Shown here piece by piece: positions 1 through 7,642 of a stretch of DNA of 34,862 nt. Position numbers and translations under genes: made by a program. Below the pieces are notes generated by a model. That model did not search any database and was not told the DNA's origin. It was given only the letters and a program-made list of their open reading frames with translations. The stretch comes from Thermoplasmata archaeon (GTDB taxonomy: Archaea; Thermoplasmatota; Thermoplasmata; Lutacidiplasmatales; UBA184), in NCBI GenBank assembly GCA_030038885.1, contig JASHQY010000175.1:1-34862 (forward strand). The letters are read 5' to 3'. Every line of letters starts with the position of its first letter. Position 1 is the stretch's first letter.

Positions 1-262
1 GCAGATGGGTCGTGCCGTACCACATCAGCGTCACCCGCTGCGCCGCGGCCGGCCACGCCGCGCCGGTCACCCACGGCGTGTTGTTGCAGCCCACGTAGAT
101 CGGGGAGCCCCCGTTGCTCGCGGTGCCGGGGTTGCCGAGCTCGTACCAGGGCTCCGGGGGTGGGAGCCGGGGGAGGACGAGGTAGACGCCGACCCCGGAG
201 AGGACGACCGCGCCGGCGACCGCCGCCGCGAGCCATCGGCGCCGGGAGAGGGTGCCGGTCAT
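1..262 (-). CDS. N-terminal fragment of a secreted or membrane-anchored protein (cut by window start)
   Basis: Reading the minus strand from an ATG at 262 gives an open frame of 87 codons to the window edge with no stop, which is why the ORF track omits it. The protein begins MTGTLSRRRWLAAAVAGAVV: positive residues, then a hydrophobic stretch of about 20 residues (10-30), then a proline-rich junction (PRLPPPEPW). This is a classic signal peptide or N-terminal anchor. The outer part (GNPGTASNGGSPIYVGCNN) is rich in Gly, Ser and Asn like archaeal surface proteins. No catalytic motif is visible and the function is unknown. No clear TATA box lies just upstream. The opposite-strand ORF 5..994 is a shadow. 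Confidence 0.72.
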   Translation of the reverse strand, partial: MTGTLSRRRWLAAAVAGAVVLSGVGVYLVLPRLPPPEPWYELGNPGTASNGGSPIYVGCNNTPWVTGAAWPAAAQRVTLMWYGTTHL

Positions 263-555
263 CCCGACTCGAGACCCGGCGCTCCCCGCGCAGTTCCCGG
301 TCCGTCGGACGTCGCGGGGAAGAGGAACATCGAGTCGAAGCCGGAATGGGGTCGGGGTAAAGGACGTTCCCCCGCGGCCGGAACCTCGCACCGCGGGCGG
401 CGGGCGGATGCCTTCCGCCGCCGGAGACTCCTCGGCGTGCCCTCCTCGACGCCACCTACGACCGCGGGGCGACGCCCGCCCCCGGGGGGCCGTCGAGCAG
501 GGGGCGAGGCAATGCTCTTGGTGGCGAACACCTCCCGGCCACCGGCGGAGTTGCG
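263..555. other. Divergent intergenic region with no gene found
   Basis: This 293-base gap separates the divergent secreted-protein fragment and the methyltransferase. Frames crossing it are Arg/Pro-rich shadows without an archaeal start context. No strong TATA box, tRNA or repeat was seen. A GGAG at 547-550 serves as the ribosome-binding site of the next gene. Confidence 0.5.
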
Positions 556-1398
556 GTGTCGGCCGGCGGGGAGGACCGCTTCGATCGTCGGCTGCGCTCG
601 GCCGACCCGGCGTTCGCCGTCGTGGTGGGGAGGATGCCCCTCCAGGACCGATTCCCGCTTCCGAAGGACTGGTTGCGCTGTGAGGTGCTGGAGCGGCACT
701 TGGTGCTTCAATGCGCCCGTGTGGTGCCGAGCACTCGGGTGCTCGAGGTCGGGTCGGGAGCTCACGCCCTTGCGACGATCCCCCTGGCCCACGCCGTGGG
801 GACGAACGGACGGTTGCTGGCCCTCGAGCGAGAGCGGTGGGGCCAGTTCGGCACCCTCGTCCGCGCGAGCGGGCTTGCCGAGAGGGTGCATCCGCTGCGC
901 GGCGACGCCCGCCAGTTGCCACTCCGGACGGATTCGGTCGATCTCGCGGTGTGCGTCCACGGTATCCGATCGCTCGGGAGCGAGGAGCACATGATCGAGG
1001 TGTTCCACGAGATGCTGCGAGCCTCTCCTCGAATCTTCCTTTCGGAGTCGCTACCGATCGCCCGCAGCGACGCCCAGCGCGCGCACCTGGCGATGTACGA
1101 CCTGCGGGAGGAGGTATTTCTGGAGACCCACGGGCGAAGGGACGACCTCCACTACCTTCCGCTCGACCGGCTCGTCGCGCTCGCGGAGCGCGCCGGAGGG
1201 TCCGTGCACGGGTCCGGCTCGCTGGACGTCGATCTCCCCCACGCGCTCGCATACTTTCCGCGTTCGTTGGTCGAAGCGATTCCTCCGGGCGGTCGGCGGG
1301 AGGACCTGCTTCGACGCTGGGCCGAAGCGGAGGCGATGCGGGAACGATACGGGACGGACCACCCTCCGGTGGGTTGGATCGAGGCCACGCGGTCGTAG
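556..1398 (+). CDS. Class I SAM-dependent methyltransferase, substrate unknown
   Basis: This 280-residue protein has the Rossmann-type methyltransferase pattern. Motif I is VLEVGSGAH at about residues 62-70. An acidic residue ends strand 2 in LLALERE (88-94), and GDARQLPLRTDSVDLAVC at about 116-133 covers motifs II-III, where the first Asp usually contacts the adenine side of SAM. The C-terminal half (130-280) carries no recognisable substrate domain. The GTG start is supported by GGAG five bases upstream. It stands alone between a divergent secreted protein and a tRNA gene, so the neighbours give no hint of substrate. It resembles the broad Methyltransf_11/25 type used on small molecules, lipids or protein. 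The fold call is firm and the substrate is unknown. Confidence 0.85.
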   Translation: MSAGGEDRFDRRLRSADPAFAVVVGRMPLQDRFPLPKDWLRCEVLERHLVLQCARVVPSTRVLEVGSGAHALATIPLAHAVGTNGRLLALERERWGQFGTLVRASGLAERVHPLRGDARQLPLRTDSVDLAVCVHGIRSLGSEEHMIEVFHEMLRASPRIFLSESLPIARSDAQRAHLAMYDLREEVFLETHGRRDDLHYLPLDRLVALAERAGGSVHGSGSLDVDLPHALAYFPRSLVEAIPPGGRREDLLRRWAEAEAMRERYGTDHPPVGWIEATRS

Positions 1399-1467
1399 GA
1401 CGGCTGCCGGACGAAGGGGGGCCGTCCCCGTAGGCCGCCCACGCCGCGCCCTCCACCGGTGAGACAG

Positions 1468-1541
1468 TGGACTGGTCGGGATTTGAACCCGAGGCCTCCG
1501 GTTTGCAAAACCGGCGATCTTCCGGACTGATCTACCAGCCC
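1468..1541 (-). tRNA. tRNA-Ala (anticodon UGC)
   Basis: The minus strand folds into a full 74-nt cloverleaf: acceptor GGGCTGG with CCAGTCC, D stem GATC/GATC, anticodon loop TTTGCAA on a CCGGT/ACCGG stem, and T arm TCGGG-TTCAAAT-CCCGA. The anticodon is TGC (Ala). The acceptor contains the G3-U70 wobble pair that defines alanine tRNA, and position 73 is A. No CCA is encoded and no intron is present. A weak TATA-like CTAAGATG lies about 30 bases upstream (near 1567-1574). Confidence 0.96.
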
Positions 1542-1662
1542 ATCTGCTCGGGAAGGTGGGCTCGTCCATCTTAGCCTTTGGCACGCGCCGCGCACCGTCG
1601 GGAACGGGGCTCGCACGCTCGCCGTGAGGAAAGGACTTCTACCCCGCCCGGGTCGATGGAGC

Positions 1663-2691
1663 GTGCGGCTGAGCGCCTTCACGGTCGTCGACTCGCCGAC
1701 GGGAGGGGCGGACGGCGTCGCGGACCGCTACGCCGACGTGCTGCGCCTGGCCGAGGCGGCCGAGGAGGGAGGGCTCTCGACCCTGTGGATCGCCGAGCAC
1801 CACTTCCAGCCGGGAGGGCTCTGCCCCTCGCCCCCGGTCCTGCTCGCGGCCTGCGGGCAGCGGACCCGGCGCGTCCGGCTGGGCGTGCTGGTCAGCGTGC
1901 TCCCGTTCCATCGCCCGATCGAGCTGGCCGAGCAGTACGCGATGGTCGACCGGCTGACCCACGGGCGGCTCAACCTGGGCGTCGGCAGCGGCTACATCCC
2001 GATCGAGTTCGAGGGCTTCGGGGTCGACCCGGCGACGAAGCGTGAGCGGTTCGACCGTGCGCTCGAGACGCTGCTCGCGGCCCTCGACGGGCGCGAGGTG
2101 CGGGCGGACGAGCCCGGCGCCCGGCCCGTGCGGCTCAACGTCCTCCCCCTCCAGCGGCCGCACCCTCCGCTCTGGATCGCGGTCCAGCGGCGCGAGGCGA
2201 TCCCGTACGTCGCGCGGCGGGCGTGCTCGCTCGCCCTCATTCCGTACGCGACCCTCGCGAACCTCGCGGAGCTGGCGGACGAGATCCGCGAGTTCCGGGC
2301 GCACCTTCCCCCGGGCGCGTCCGCCGAGGTGGCCGTCGCGCTCCACCTCTACGCGGGACCACGGCCGGACGCCGCCCGCGCGGCGTTCCAGCGATATCTC
2401 GACTCCCGCCTCGCGACCCAGTCCGCGTTCTACCAGGAGAAGGTCCGGCGCGATCCCCGGCACGCGAGCGGCTCGGCGATCGAGCAGAGCGATTTCGCCC
2501 TGTTCGGGGCCCCCGCGGAGGTCGCGCGGCGCCTCGGGGCGTTCGCGGCGATCGGCGTGGACGAGATCCTCGGGATCTTCGACTTCGGGGGCCTCGCCAC
2601 CGAGGAGGTCACCGCGTCCGTGCGGGGGCTCGGGGCCGCGATGGTCGGGGTCGGTCCCGGGTCCGTCTCGATCCCGCGGGTCGACCCGTAG
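1663..2691 (+). CDS. Luciferase-like (LLM class) flavin-dependent oxidoreductase
   Basis: The 342-residue protein matches the bacterial-luciferase-like (TIM-barrel, F420 or FMN) family. It starts with strand 1 LSAFTVVDSP, followed by AEEGGLSTLWIAEHHF, the family's W-x-A-E-H-H/F signature. RVRLGVLVSVLPFHRP, EQYAMVDRLTHGRLNLGVGSG and FALFGAPAEVARRLGAF are all typical. Members oxidise or hydroxylate small organic substrates with reduced flavin or F420; the substrate cannot be read here. The track starts at a GTG at 1624, but homology-like sequence begins at MRLSAFTVV, so the GTG at 1663 is preferred. It runs convergent with the surface protein, with stops only 33 bases apart and no obvious terminator hairpin. 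Confidence 0.86.
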   Translation: MRLSAFTVVDSPTGGADGVADRYADVLRLAEAAEEGGLSTLWIAEHHFQPGGLCPSPPVLLAACGQRTRRVRLGVLVSVLPFHRPIELAEQYAMVDRLTHGRLNLGVGSGYIPIEFEGFGVDPATKRERFDRALETLLAALDGREVRADEPGARPVRLNVLPLQRPHPPLWIAVQRREAIPYVARRACSLALIPYATLANLAELADEIREFRAHLPPGASAEVAVALHLYAGPRPDAARAAFQRYLDSRLATQSAFYQEKVRRDPRHASGSAIEQSDFALFGAPAEVARRLGAFAAIGVDEILGIFDFGGLATEEVTASVRGLGAAMVGVGPGSVSIPRVDP

Positions 2692-2724
2692 CGATCGGTC
2701 GAGGGCGCGCAGCGCGGGCCCGGC

Positions 2725-5271
2725 CTACTGCGACCCCGACGGTGGGGTCGGGAGGGGCGGGGGCGCCTCGGCCGCCGGCGCGGGGCTCTCGGCGGGTGGC
2801 GTGGCGGCGGGCTCCTTCCATTCCGTGGCCGGCGGGTTCGAGGGCGCGGGCGCCGGTGGGGCGATCGTCTCCCCGGACGCGTTGTAGCGCGGCGCCGGCC
2901 CCGGCGGGGTGCGTCCCCGCCGGATCAGCAGGACCAGGAGGAGGCCGACGACGAGGATCACGATCAGGAGGATCAGCCAGCCGACCGTGAGCCCGCTGCC
3001 CGCGCCGAGCTCGAGGCTCAGGATCGACGGGTGCGCGTTGACGGTGAGGCCCGAGATCCCGTAGCACTCCGCGCCGTCGCAGTTCGGTCCGTAGGCGTTG
3101 CTCGCGTAGACGTACATCGTGAGATCGACGAACCCCGACGGAGTGTTCGACGGGAGCGTGATCGACACGGTGCCCGACGAGCTCGTCGTCTGCCAGTACG
3201 GGGCGACCAGCGACGTGCCCAGGTAGAGGTAGACCGAGTACGTTCCCGCGATCGGCGCGCCGCCGAGCGGGCTCAGCGACCAGGAGACGTGGATCGTCTG
3301 GCCGGGCTGGTAGCTGCCGTCCGAGTAGCTCGACGGGGTCGAGATGCCGACCAGGACCTCGAAACCGGTGGCGAGCTCGACCGTGACCGAGTTCGTGGAG
3401 TAGATTCCCACGGTCGGCGACTGGGCCCAGGCGTGGACCACGTAGACGCTCGCCGGGTTGCTCGTCGGCACCGTGAAGGAGATCACGCCGGAGCTGGGCG
3501 CGCTGCCCACCGCGACGACCCCGGAGGCGATCGTCGCTCCGGACGGGTACGCGTACCAGGTCGCGGAGATGTTGTAGTAGACGGTCGTGCCGGGCAGCGC
3601 GCTGGGAGCGATCTGCGTCGGGAACGACAGGGTCTCTCCGCCGGTGTAGTAGAGCGAGCTCGGCGCGTTCAGCAACAGGGTCGGCTGTTCGGCATAGCCG
3701 AGCGCGTAGCCCGCGAACGAGACGGTCGCGTTGGAGGCGACGACCCCCACGTAGAACTCGCCGACGTATCCCGACGGCAGCGTGACCTCGACCGTGCCGC
3801 TCGTGCCGGCGGTCGTGATCGGTCCCGCGCCGGCGAAACCGTTCGCGGTGTCGAGGAGCCACTCGCTCGCGCGGAGCGCTCCCGCGTTGGTCGCGTTGGA
3901 CGAGCCGAGCGTCCAGTTCGCGAAGACCGTCGCGCCCGCGAGGTAGTCGACCGCGTTCAGGACCACGCCGACCGCCCCCGCCGAGGCCGGGGGAAGGACC
4001 TGGAACGAGTAGTTCTCGTAGGCTCCCGGATAGCCGGGCGAGGTCGCGGCCGGATCGATCGCCGAGACGTTGACCGTGTTGCCGAACGGATAGGCGTAGT
4101 ACGCGCTGAACGTCGGGGAGGTCGGAATGAACGAGAAGGCGACCGCTCCGTTGGAGGTCGACGTCAGGACGGTCGGCGGGCTGCCGCCCGGCGTCACGTT
4201 CTGAGCGCCGTTCCAGAACCCGATCGTCACGCGAAGACCGCCGATCGGGTAGGTGGTGTGGCCCGGCACGTGGGCCCCGAGCCAGAGGCAGACGAACACC
4301 GGGGAGCCGCTCGTGAACGAGTCGTAGGCCGGAGCGCCGGGCCCCGTGCATCCGCTCTGGGGGCTCAGCGACTCCGCGAGCAGGAGCGGGGTTCCGACCG
4401 CGTACTCGACCTCGGCGGTTTCGTTCTCCGCGATCCCGCCGTCACTGTAGACGACCGCCCACAGCTCGACGAAGAGTTCGGTGTCCGGGGTCGCATTGTC
4501 CGGGACCTGGAAGGTCCACGACCCCGCCCCCACCGGCGTGAGGCTCTGGAGCCCCGGAGAGAAGAGGTTCTGCTCGGTGACGTTCGTGAACGTACCGGTG
4601 GCCGTCAGGTTCGTGAGGTGGTTGTAGATCGACCCGTTGCCGAAGGCGGTGGCGATCCAGGTCAGGCCGATCGTCTGCCCCGGCAGGGTCACCGAGCCCG
4701 CGTCCGGGCTGCCCGCGAGTGCGAGGGAGAAGGTCTCGACCGTCAGGTTGACGCTCGTGAAGCCGCCGAGCGGGGCCGAGGCGGTGATGTTCCACCCGCC
4801 CCCGATCGCGAGCGTCGCCGGGAACGAGTAGGAAAGGTGGTTCTCGGCCGTCAGGTTCTCGTGGGTGGTCTGGTTGATCTGGACGGTCGCGGAGAATACG
4901 GGGTTGACGAGTCCGTCGCGGGTCGCGTTCGGGTCGTTGATCGTGAGGTTCACGGTCCGGTCGGCCGCGGCATCGGCGACATCGAAGTAGAGCGTGCTGC
5001 CGCCGGGATAGGCGCCGTTGCCGAAGGTGAGGCAGCTCCCGGTACAGAAGAAGGTCGTGGCCGCCCCTTCGCCGTTGTAGGTCTCGAGAGCGATCGACGA
5101 GGCGTCCGGGGACGTCGCCAGGGCACCCGCCGCGGTCGCGAGGCCCGTCGAGGGGACCGCGGCCCCGGGGTCCGAGGGCGACGCGTGCGACGCCGAGACG
5201 GCGCCGTACCCTCCGAGGACGGATGCGATCAGCACGGCGGCCAACGCCCAAACGACGACGATGCGGGCCAT
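2725..5271 (-). CDS. Large secreted surface protein with Ig-like repeats, C-terminal membrane anchor and Pro-rich tail
   Basis: This 848-residue protein opens with a signal peptide (MARIVVVWALAAVLIASVLGG). The ectodomain of about 720 residues is rich in Ser, Thr, Gly, Asn and aromatics. It holds many N-x-S/T sequons (for example NLT, NQTT, NATP) that suggest N-glycosylation. Segments of roughly 100 residues recur around phrases such as PGQTIGLTW and PGQTIHVSW, which look like repeated immunoglobulin-like beta-sandwich units. One helix at about 763-783 (VGWLILLIVILVVGLLLVLLI) followed by RRGR marks the anchor. The last 65 residues are a Pro/Ala-rich cytoplasmic tail. It is probably an S-layer-associated or adhesive protein, and no enzyme motif is seen. 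The start is supported by a TATA box 26 bases upstream, so the mRNA is probably leaderless. The plus-strand 756-aa ORF over it is a shadow. Confidence 0.88.
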   Translation of the reverse strand: MARIVVVWALAAVLIASVLGGYGAVSASHASPSDPGAAVPSTGLATAAGALATSPDASSIALETYNGEGAATTFFCTGSCLTFGNGAYPGGSTLYFDVADAAADRTVNLTINDPNATRDGLVNPVFSATVQINQTTHENLTAENHLSYSFPATLAIGGGWNITASAPLGGFTSVNLTVETFSLALAGSPDAGSVTLPGQTIGLTWIATAFGNGSIYNHLTNLTATGTFTNVTEQNLFSPGLQSLTPVGAGSWTFQVPDNATPDTELFVELWAVVYSDGGIAENETAEVEYAVGTPLLLAESLSPQSGCTGPGAPAYDSFTSGSPVFVCLWLGAHVPGHTTYPIGGLRVTIGFWNGAQNVTPGGSPPTVLTSTSNGAVAFSFIPTSPTFSAYYAYPFGNTVNVSAIDPAATSPGYPGAYENYSFQVLPPASAGAVGVVLNAVDYLAGATVFANWTLGSSNATNAGALRASEWLLDTANGFAGAGPITTAGTSGTVEVTLPSGYVGEFYVGVVASNATVSFAGYALGYAEQPTLLLNAPSSLYYTGGETLSFPTQIAPSALPGTTVYYNISATWYAYPSGATIASGVVAVGSAPSSGVISFTVPTSNPASVYVVHAWAQSPTVGIYSTNSVTVELATGFEVLVGISTPSSYSDGSYQPGQTIHVSWSLSPLGGAPIAGTYSVYLYLGTSLVAPYWQTTSSSGTVSITLPSNTPSGFVDLTMYVYASNAYGPNCDGAECYGISGLTVNAHPSILSLELGAGSGLTVGWLILLIVILVVGLLLVLLIRRGRTPPGPAPRYNASGETIAPPAPAPSNPPATEWKEPAATPPAESPAPAAEAPPPLPTPPSGSQ

Positions 5272-5292
5272 CGTATGAAAGCGCGCGACTCT

Positions 5293-5302
5293 GGTATATG
5301 AA
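5293..5302 (-). promoter_or_regulatory. TATA box of the surface-protein gene
   Basis: On the minus strand this reads TTCATATACC, centred about 26 bases before the ATG at 5271. That is the spacing expected for a leaderless archaeal transcript. Confidence 0.7.
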
Positions 5303-5346
5303 TCCGCCGAGGGCGGCGAAGCCTCGCCGGGAGGAGTTCCGAACGG

Positions 5347-5356
5347 ACTTTATGCC
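5347..5356 (+). promoter_or_regulatory. TATA box of the MBL-fold hydrolase gene
   Basis: The sequence ACTTTATGCC is centred about 28 bases before the ATG at 5379, consistent with leaderless transcription. With the box at 5293-5302 it forms a compact divergent promoter region. Confidence 0.65.
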
Positions 5357-5378
5357 GTCCGGACTACGGGGAATCGCC

Positions 5379-6068
5379 ATGACCGAGATCCTGCCCGGAG
5401 TGCATCTGGTGGACGGCGTCGACCCGAGCCCGGACTTCTCGACCCACGTGTACCTGGTGAAGGACCGGGGGTCGACCTGGACCCTGATCGACACCGGCCT
5501 TCCCGGCGCCCACGCGGCGATCGAGCGCTACCTGGCCGAGCACCGGATCGAGCCGACCTCGATCAAGAAGATCCTATTGACGCACCTGCACCGCGACCAC
5601 GTCGGCTCGCTGAAGCCGATCGCGAACCGGACCCACGCGAAGACCTACGCGCACTGGATCGAGGCCGCCTACATCGCCTGCGACCCGCCGTACGTGGGCC
5701 CGGGGTCGCCTCCGGCCGAGCCGTTCACGGTCGACGAGACGTTCAAGGACGGGGACTCGATCGACGCCGCGGGCGGGCTGATCGCCTACCACACGCCCGG
5801 CCACACTCCAGGGCACACCTCGTACTACCAGCCCGAACGCAAGCTCCTGTTCTCGGGCGACCTCTTCTTCGTGGACGGGGAGAAGGTTTCCCTGACGCCC
5901 GACGAGTTCACCCACCACCCCTCGACGGCGCTGATCTCGGCTCGTCGGATGAACCAGCTCTCGGTCGAGTCCCTGATGAGCTACCACGGCGGGCCGATCC
6001 TGAAGAACGGCGGCACGGCGATGCGCGCGTTCCGCGCGAGCCCCGCGGCCACCGGGGGCCGGCGGTAG
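5379..6068 (+). CDS. Metallo-beta-lactamase fold hydrolase
   Basis: From the ATG at 5379 the protein is 229 residues. It carries the zinc-binding THLHRDH motif (H69, H71, D73, H74), a third His in YHTPGHTPGHTS and the metal-bridging Asp in FSGDLFF. Together these make a complete dinuclear-zinc site of the glyoxalase II/lactonase-like MBL superfamily. There is no signal peptide, so it is probably cytoplasmic. The substrate could be a thioester or lactone and cannot be decided from sequence. The ORF track begins 52 codons earlier at 5223, but that extension overlaps the divergent promoter. The ATG at 5379 directly precedes the conserved start (MTEILPGVHLVDG) and has a well-placed TATA box. Confidence 0.88.
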   Translation: MTEILPGVHLVDGVDPSPDFSTHVYLVKDRGSTWTLIDTGLPGAHAAIERYLAEHRIEPTSIKKILLTHLHRDHVGSLKPIANRTHAKTYAHWIEAAYIACDPPYVGPGSPPAEPFTVDETFKDGDSIDAAGGLIAYHTPGHTPGHTSYYQPERKLLFSGDLFFVDGEKVSLTPDEFTHHPSTALISARRMNQLSVESLMSYHGGPILKNGGTAMRAFRASPAATGGRR

Positions 6069-6096
6069 CTCCCGTCGGCCCCGGCGGGGGCGGCGA

Positions 6097-6171
6097 TGGG
6101 ACTGGCCAGATTTGAACTGGCGTCTCGGAGTCCCGAACCCCGAAGGATGGACCAAGCTACCCCACAGTCCC
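6097..6171 (-). tRNA. tRNA-Pro (anticodon CGG)
   Basis: The minus strand gives a 75-nt cloverleaf: acceptor GGGACTG/CAGTCCC, a D arm with invariant A14, G18G19 and A21, anticodon stem CGGGG/CTCCG around loop TTCGGGA, and T arm GCCAG-TTCAAAT-CTGGC. Position 73 is A. The anticodon is CGG followed by G37, as expected for proline tRNA. Shifting the loop by one base to read TCG (Arg) destroys the anticodon stem. No CCA is encoded and no intron is visible. Confidence 0.94.
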
Positions 6172-6197
6172 AGCGCCGCGTCCGGCGACCCCGCGGC

Positions 6198-6206
6198 GAT
6201 ATTTGA
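6198..6206 (-). promoter_or_regulatory. TATA box of tRNA-Pro
   Basis: The minus strand reads CAAATATCG 27-35 bases upstream of the tRNA 5' end, a good box A position in an otherwise GC-rich stretch. Confidence 0.65.
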
Positions 6207-6304
6207 GCGCGCGGTCGCCGACGGACGACGCGCGGTGGGGGACGCGTTCCACGACCCCTCGGGTGCGCTCTTCAACCCCTGCGGCCCTCGAGGAGAGCGA
6301 ACCC

Positions 6305-7642
6305 ATGGCCGAGGTGTCGGCGGCCCCGCCGCTCCCCGTATCCCCGCTCGCCTCGCTCTCGTGGAGCATCCCGGGCCTGCGCGAGGACCCGACGATGTGC
6401 GTCCGGTGCCGCTCGGCCCAGCTGCTCTGCGGCAAGCCGGTCTGCCCGATCCTCGTGAAGTACCACGCGTTCGAACGGACCCTTCCGCTCGTGGGTGGGG
6501 CGGAGCTCTCGGGGTCTTCGCCTCCCGGGGTGTTCGTCGGGCGGTACGGGTACCCCAAGGTCTCGTTCGGCCCGCTCCTGAGCCCCGAGCACGGCTCGAC
6601 CGAGCTCCTCGACAGCCCGGAGGACTGGGTCGGCCGTTCGGTCGCCGAGGTCGTGTCGTTCCGGACCGGGCTCGTCCGCGGCACGGCCCCGATCCGCGTG
6701 ACGGACGCCGAGCGGCCGATCCGCCTGCTCGAGGATCTCCAGCTCCTCGGGATCGCGGCGGAGTCCGCCGAGAGCGAGGCCCGCTTCCGCCGGCCGCCCC
6801 GGGGCCACCTCGCGCTCTCGGACTCGACGCCCCCGTTCGGGCCGTCGGCCCCGATCGAGCGGTTCCGACTCGACGTGCGCCGGGTGGACCCGAACCTCGA
6901 CCGCCTCGCCTCGGACACCGCGGCCAGCGCCCGGATCGCGGTCGGGGAGCTCTACGAGCGGGGGGTCCGGGTGAGCCGCATCCAGCGGGCGTTCAGCGTG
7001 GGGACCCTCGGCCGACGGGGGCATCGCCGCCTCGTTCCGACCCGCTGGAGCATCACGGCGGTCGACGACCTCCTGTCGAAGCAGAACCTCGAGCGGGTCC
7101 GCGGGCTGCCCGAGCTCGCCGAGATCGAGGTCCACCGGCTGACCGCGTTGGACAACCGCTGGCTGATCGTCTTCCTTCCGGGGGCGTACCGGTACGAGTC
7201 GATCGAGGCGTGGTACCCGAACACCCTCTGGAACCCGAACCCCACGAACCTCGTGATCATGGGGGACCACGAGGGCCACGACGGGCGCACGACGTACGCG
7301 TCGATCGGCGGCTGCTACTACGCCGCCCGGCTCGCGACCAGCGAGGCCCTGCTCGCCCGCGGACGCCAGGCCGGGGTCCTCGTGCTCCGGGAGGTCCACC
7401 CGGGGGAGATCCTGCCGCTCGGGGTCTGGAACGTCCGGGAGTACGTGCGTGCCGCGCTCACCCGACCGGCCGAGCGCCTCGCGACCCTCGCGGACCTCGC
7501 GGCCACGATCGGCGCGACGTTCGCGATCCCGGTCGCCCGGTGGCTCGCGGCGAGCGCGGTGCTCCACGAGGCGCGGACGCAGCGCCGCCTCGACGAGTGG
7601 CTCGTACCCGACCCCGCGCGACCCGGCTCGGGGACTAACTGA
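6305..7642 (+). CDS. nreA: Nre-family DNA repair protein with C-terminal PCNA-binding motif
   Basis: The 445-residue protein matches the archaeal Nre family, whose haloarchaeal member NreA acts with PCNA in DNA damage repair. A four-cysteine N-terminal cluster (C32, C35, C42, C47 in CVRCRSAQLLCGKPVC) probably binds zinc. The core has family-like stretches such as FVGRYGYPKVSFGPLL and the late PNTLWNPNPTNLVIMGDHEGHD segment. Near the C-terminus, QRRLDEWL at about 426-433 fits a PIP box (Q-x-x-L-x-x-aromatic-hydrophobic). The ATG at 6305 follows GAGGAGAG. The track's 34-residue extension runs back into the tRNA promoter and is rejected. The gene ends convergent with, and 8 bases overlapping, the zinc-ribbon gene. 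The nreA versus nreB assignment is uncertain. Confidence 0.87.
   Translation: MAEVSAAPPLPVSPLASLSWSIPGLREDPTMCVRCRSAQLLCGKPVCPILVKYHAFERTLPLVGGAELSGSSPPGVFVGRYGYPKVSFGPLLSPEHGSTELLDSPEDWVGRSVAEVVSFRTGLVRGTAPIRVTDAERPIRLLEDLQLLGIAAESAESEARFRRPPRGHLALSDSTPPFGPSAPIERFRLDVRRVDPNLDRLASDTAASARIAVGELYERGVRVSRIQRAFSVGTLGRRGHRRLVPTRWSITAVDDLLSKQNLERVRGLPELAEIEVHRLTALDNRWLIVFLPGAYRYESIEAWYPNTLWNPNPTNLVIMGDHEGHDGRTTYASIGGCYYAARLATSEALLARGRQAGVLVLREVHPGEILPLGVWNVREYVRAALTRPAERLATLADLAATIGATFAIPVARWLAASAVLHEARTQRRLDEWLVPDPARPGSGTN

Noticed and set aside
5-994. 329-aa plus ORF and the overlapping 259..1008 minus ORF
   Set aside because: Both are Arg/Pro/Gly-rich frames without domain features. They overlap the clear methyltransferase and the secreted-protein fragment, so they are shadows of high GC.
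3031-5301. 756-aa plus-strand ORF over the surface protein
   Set aside because: Composition is almost entirely Arg, Asp, Gly and Val, with no hydrophobic core. The minus frame has a signal peptide, sequons, an anchor and a TATA box.
6097-6171. Reading the second tRNA as Arg (TCG) by a one-base shift
   Set aside because: The anticodon stem then fails (TCGGG against ACTCC), while the CGG reading gives a proper stem, U33, G37 and invariant A21.
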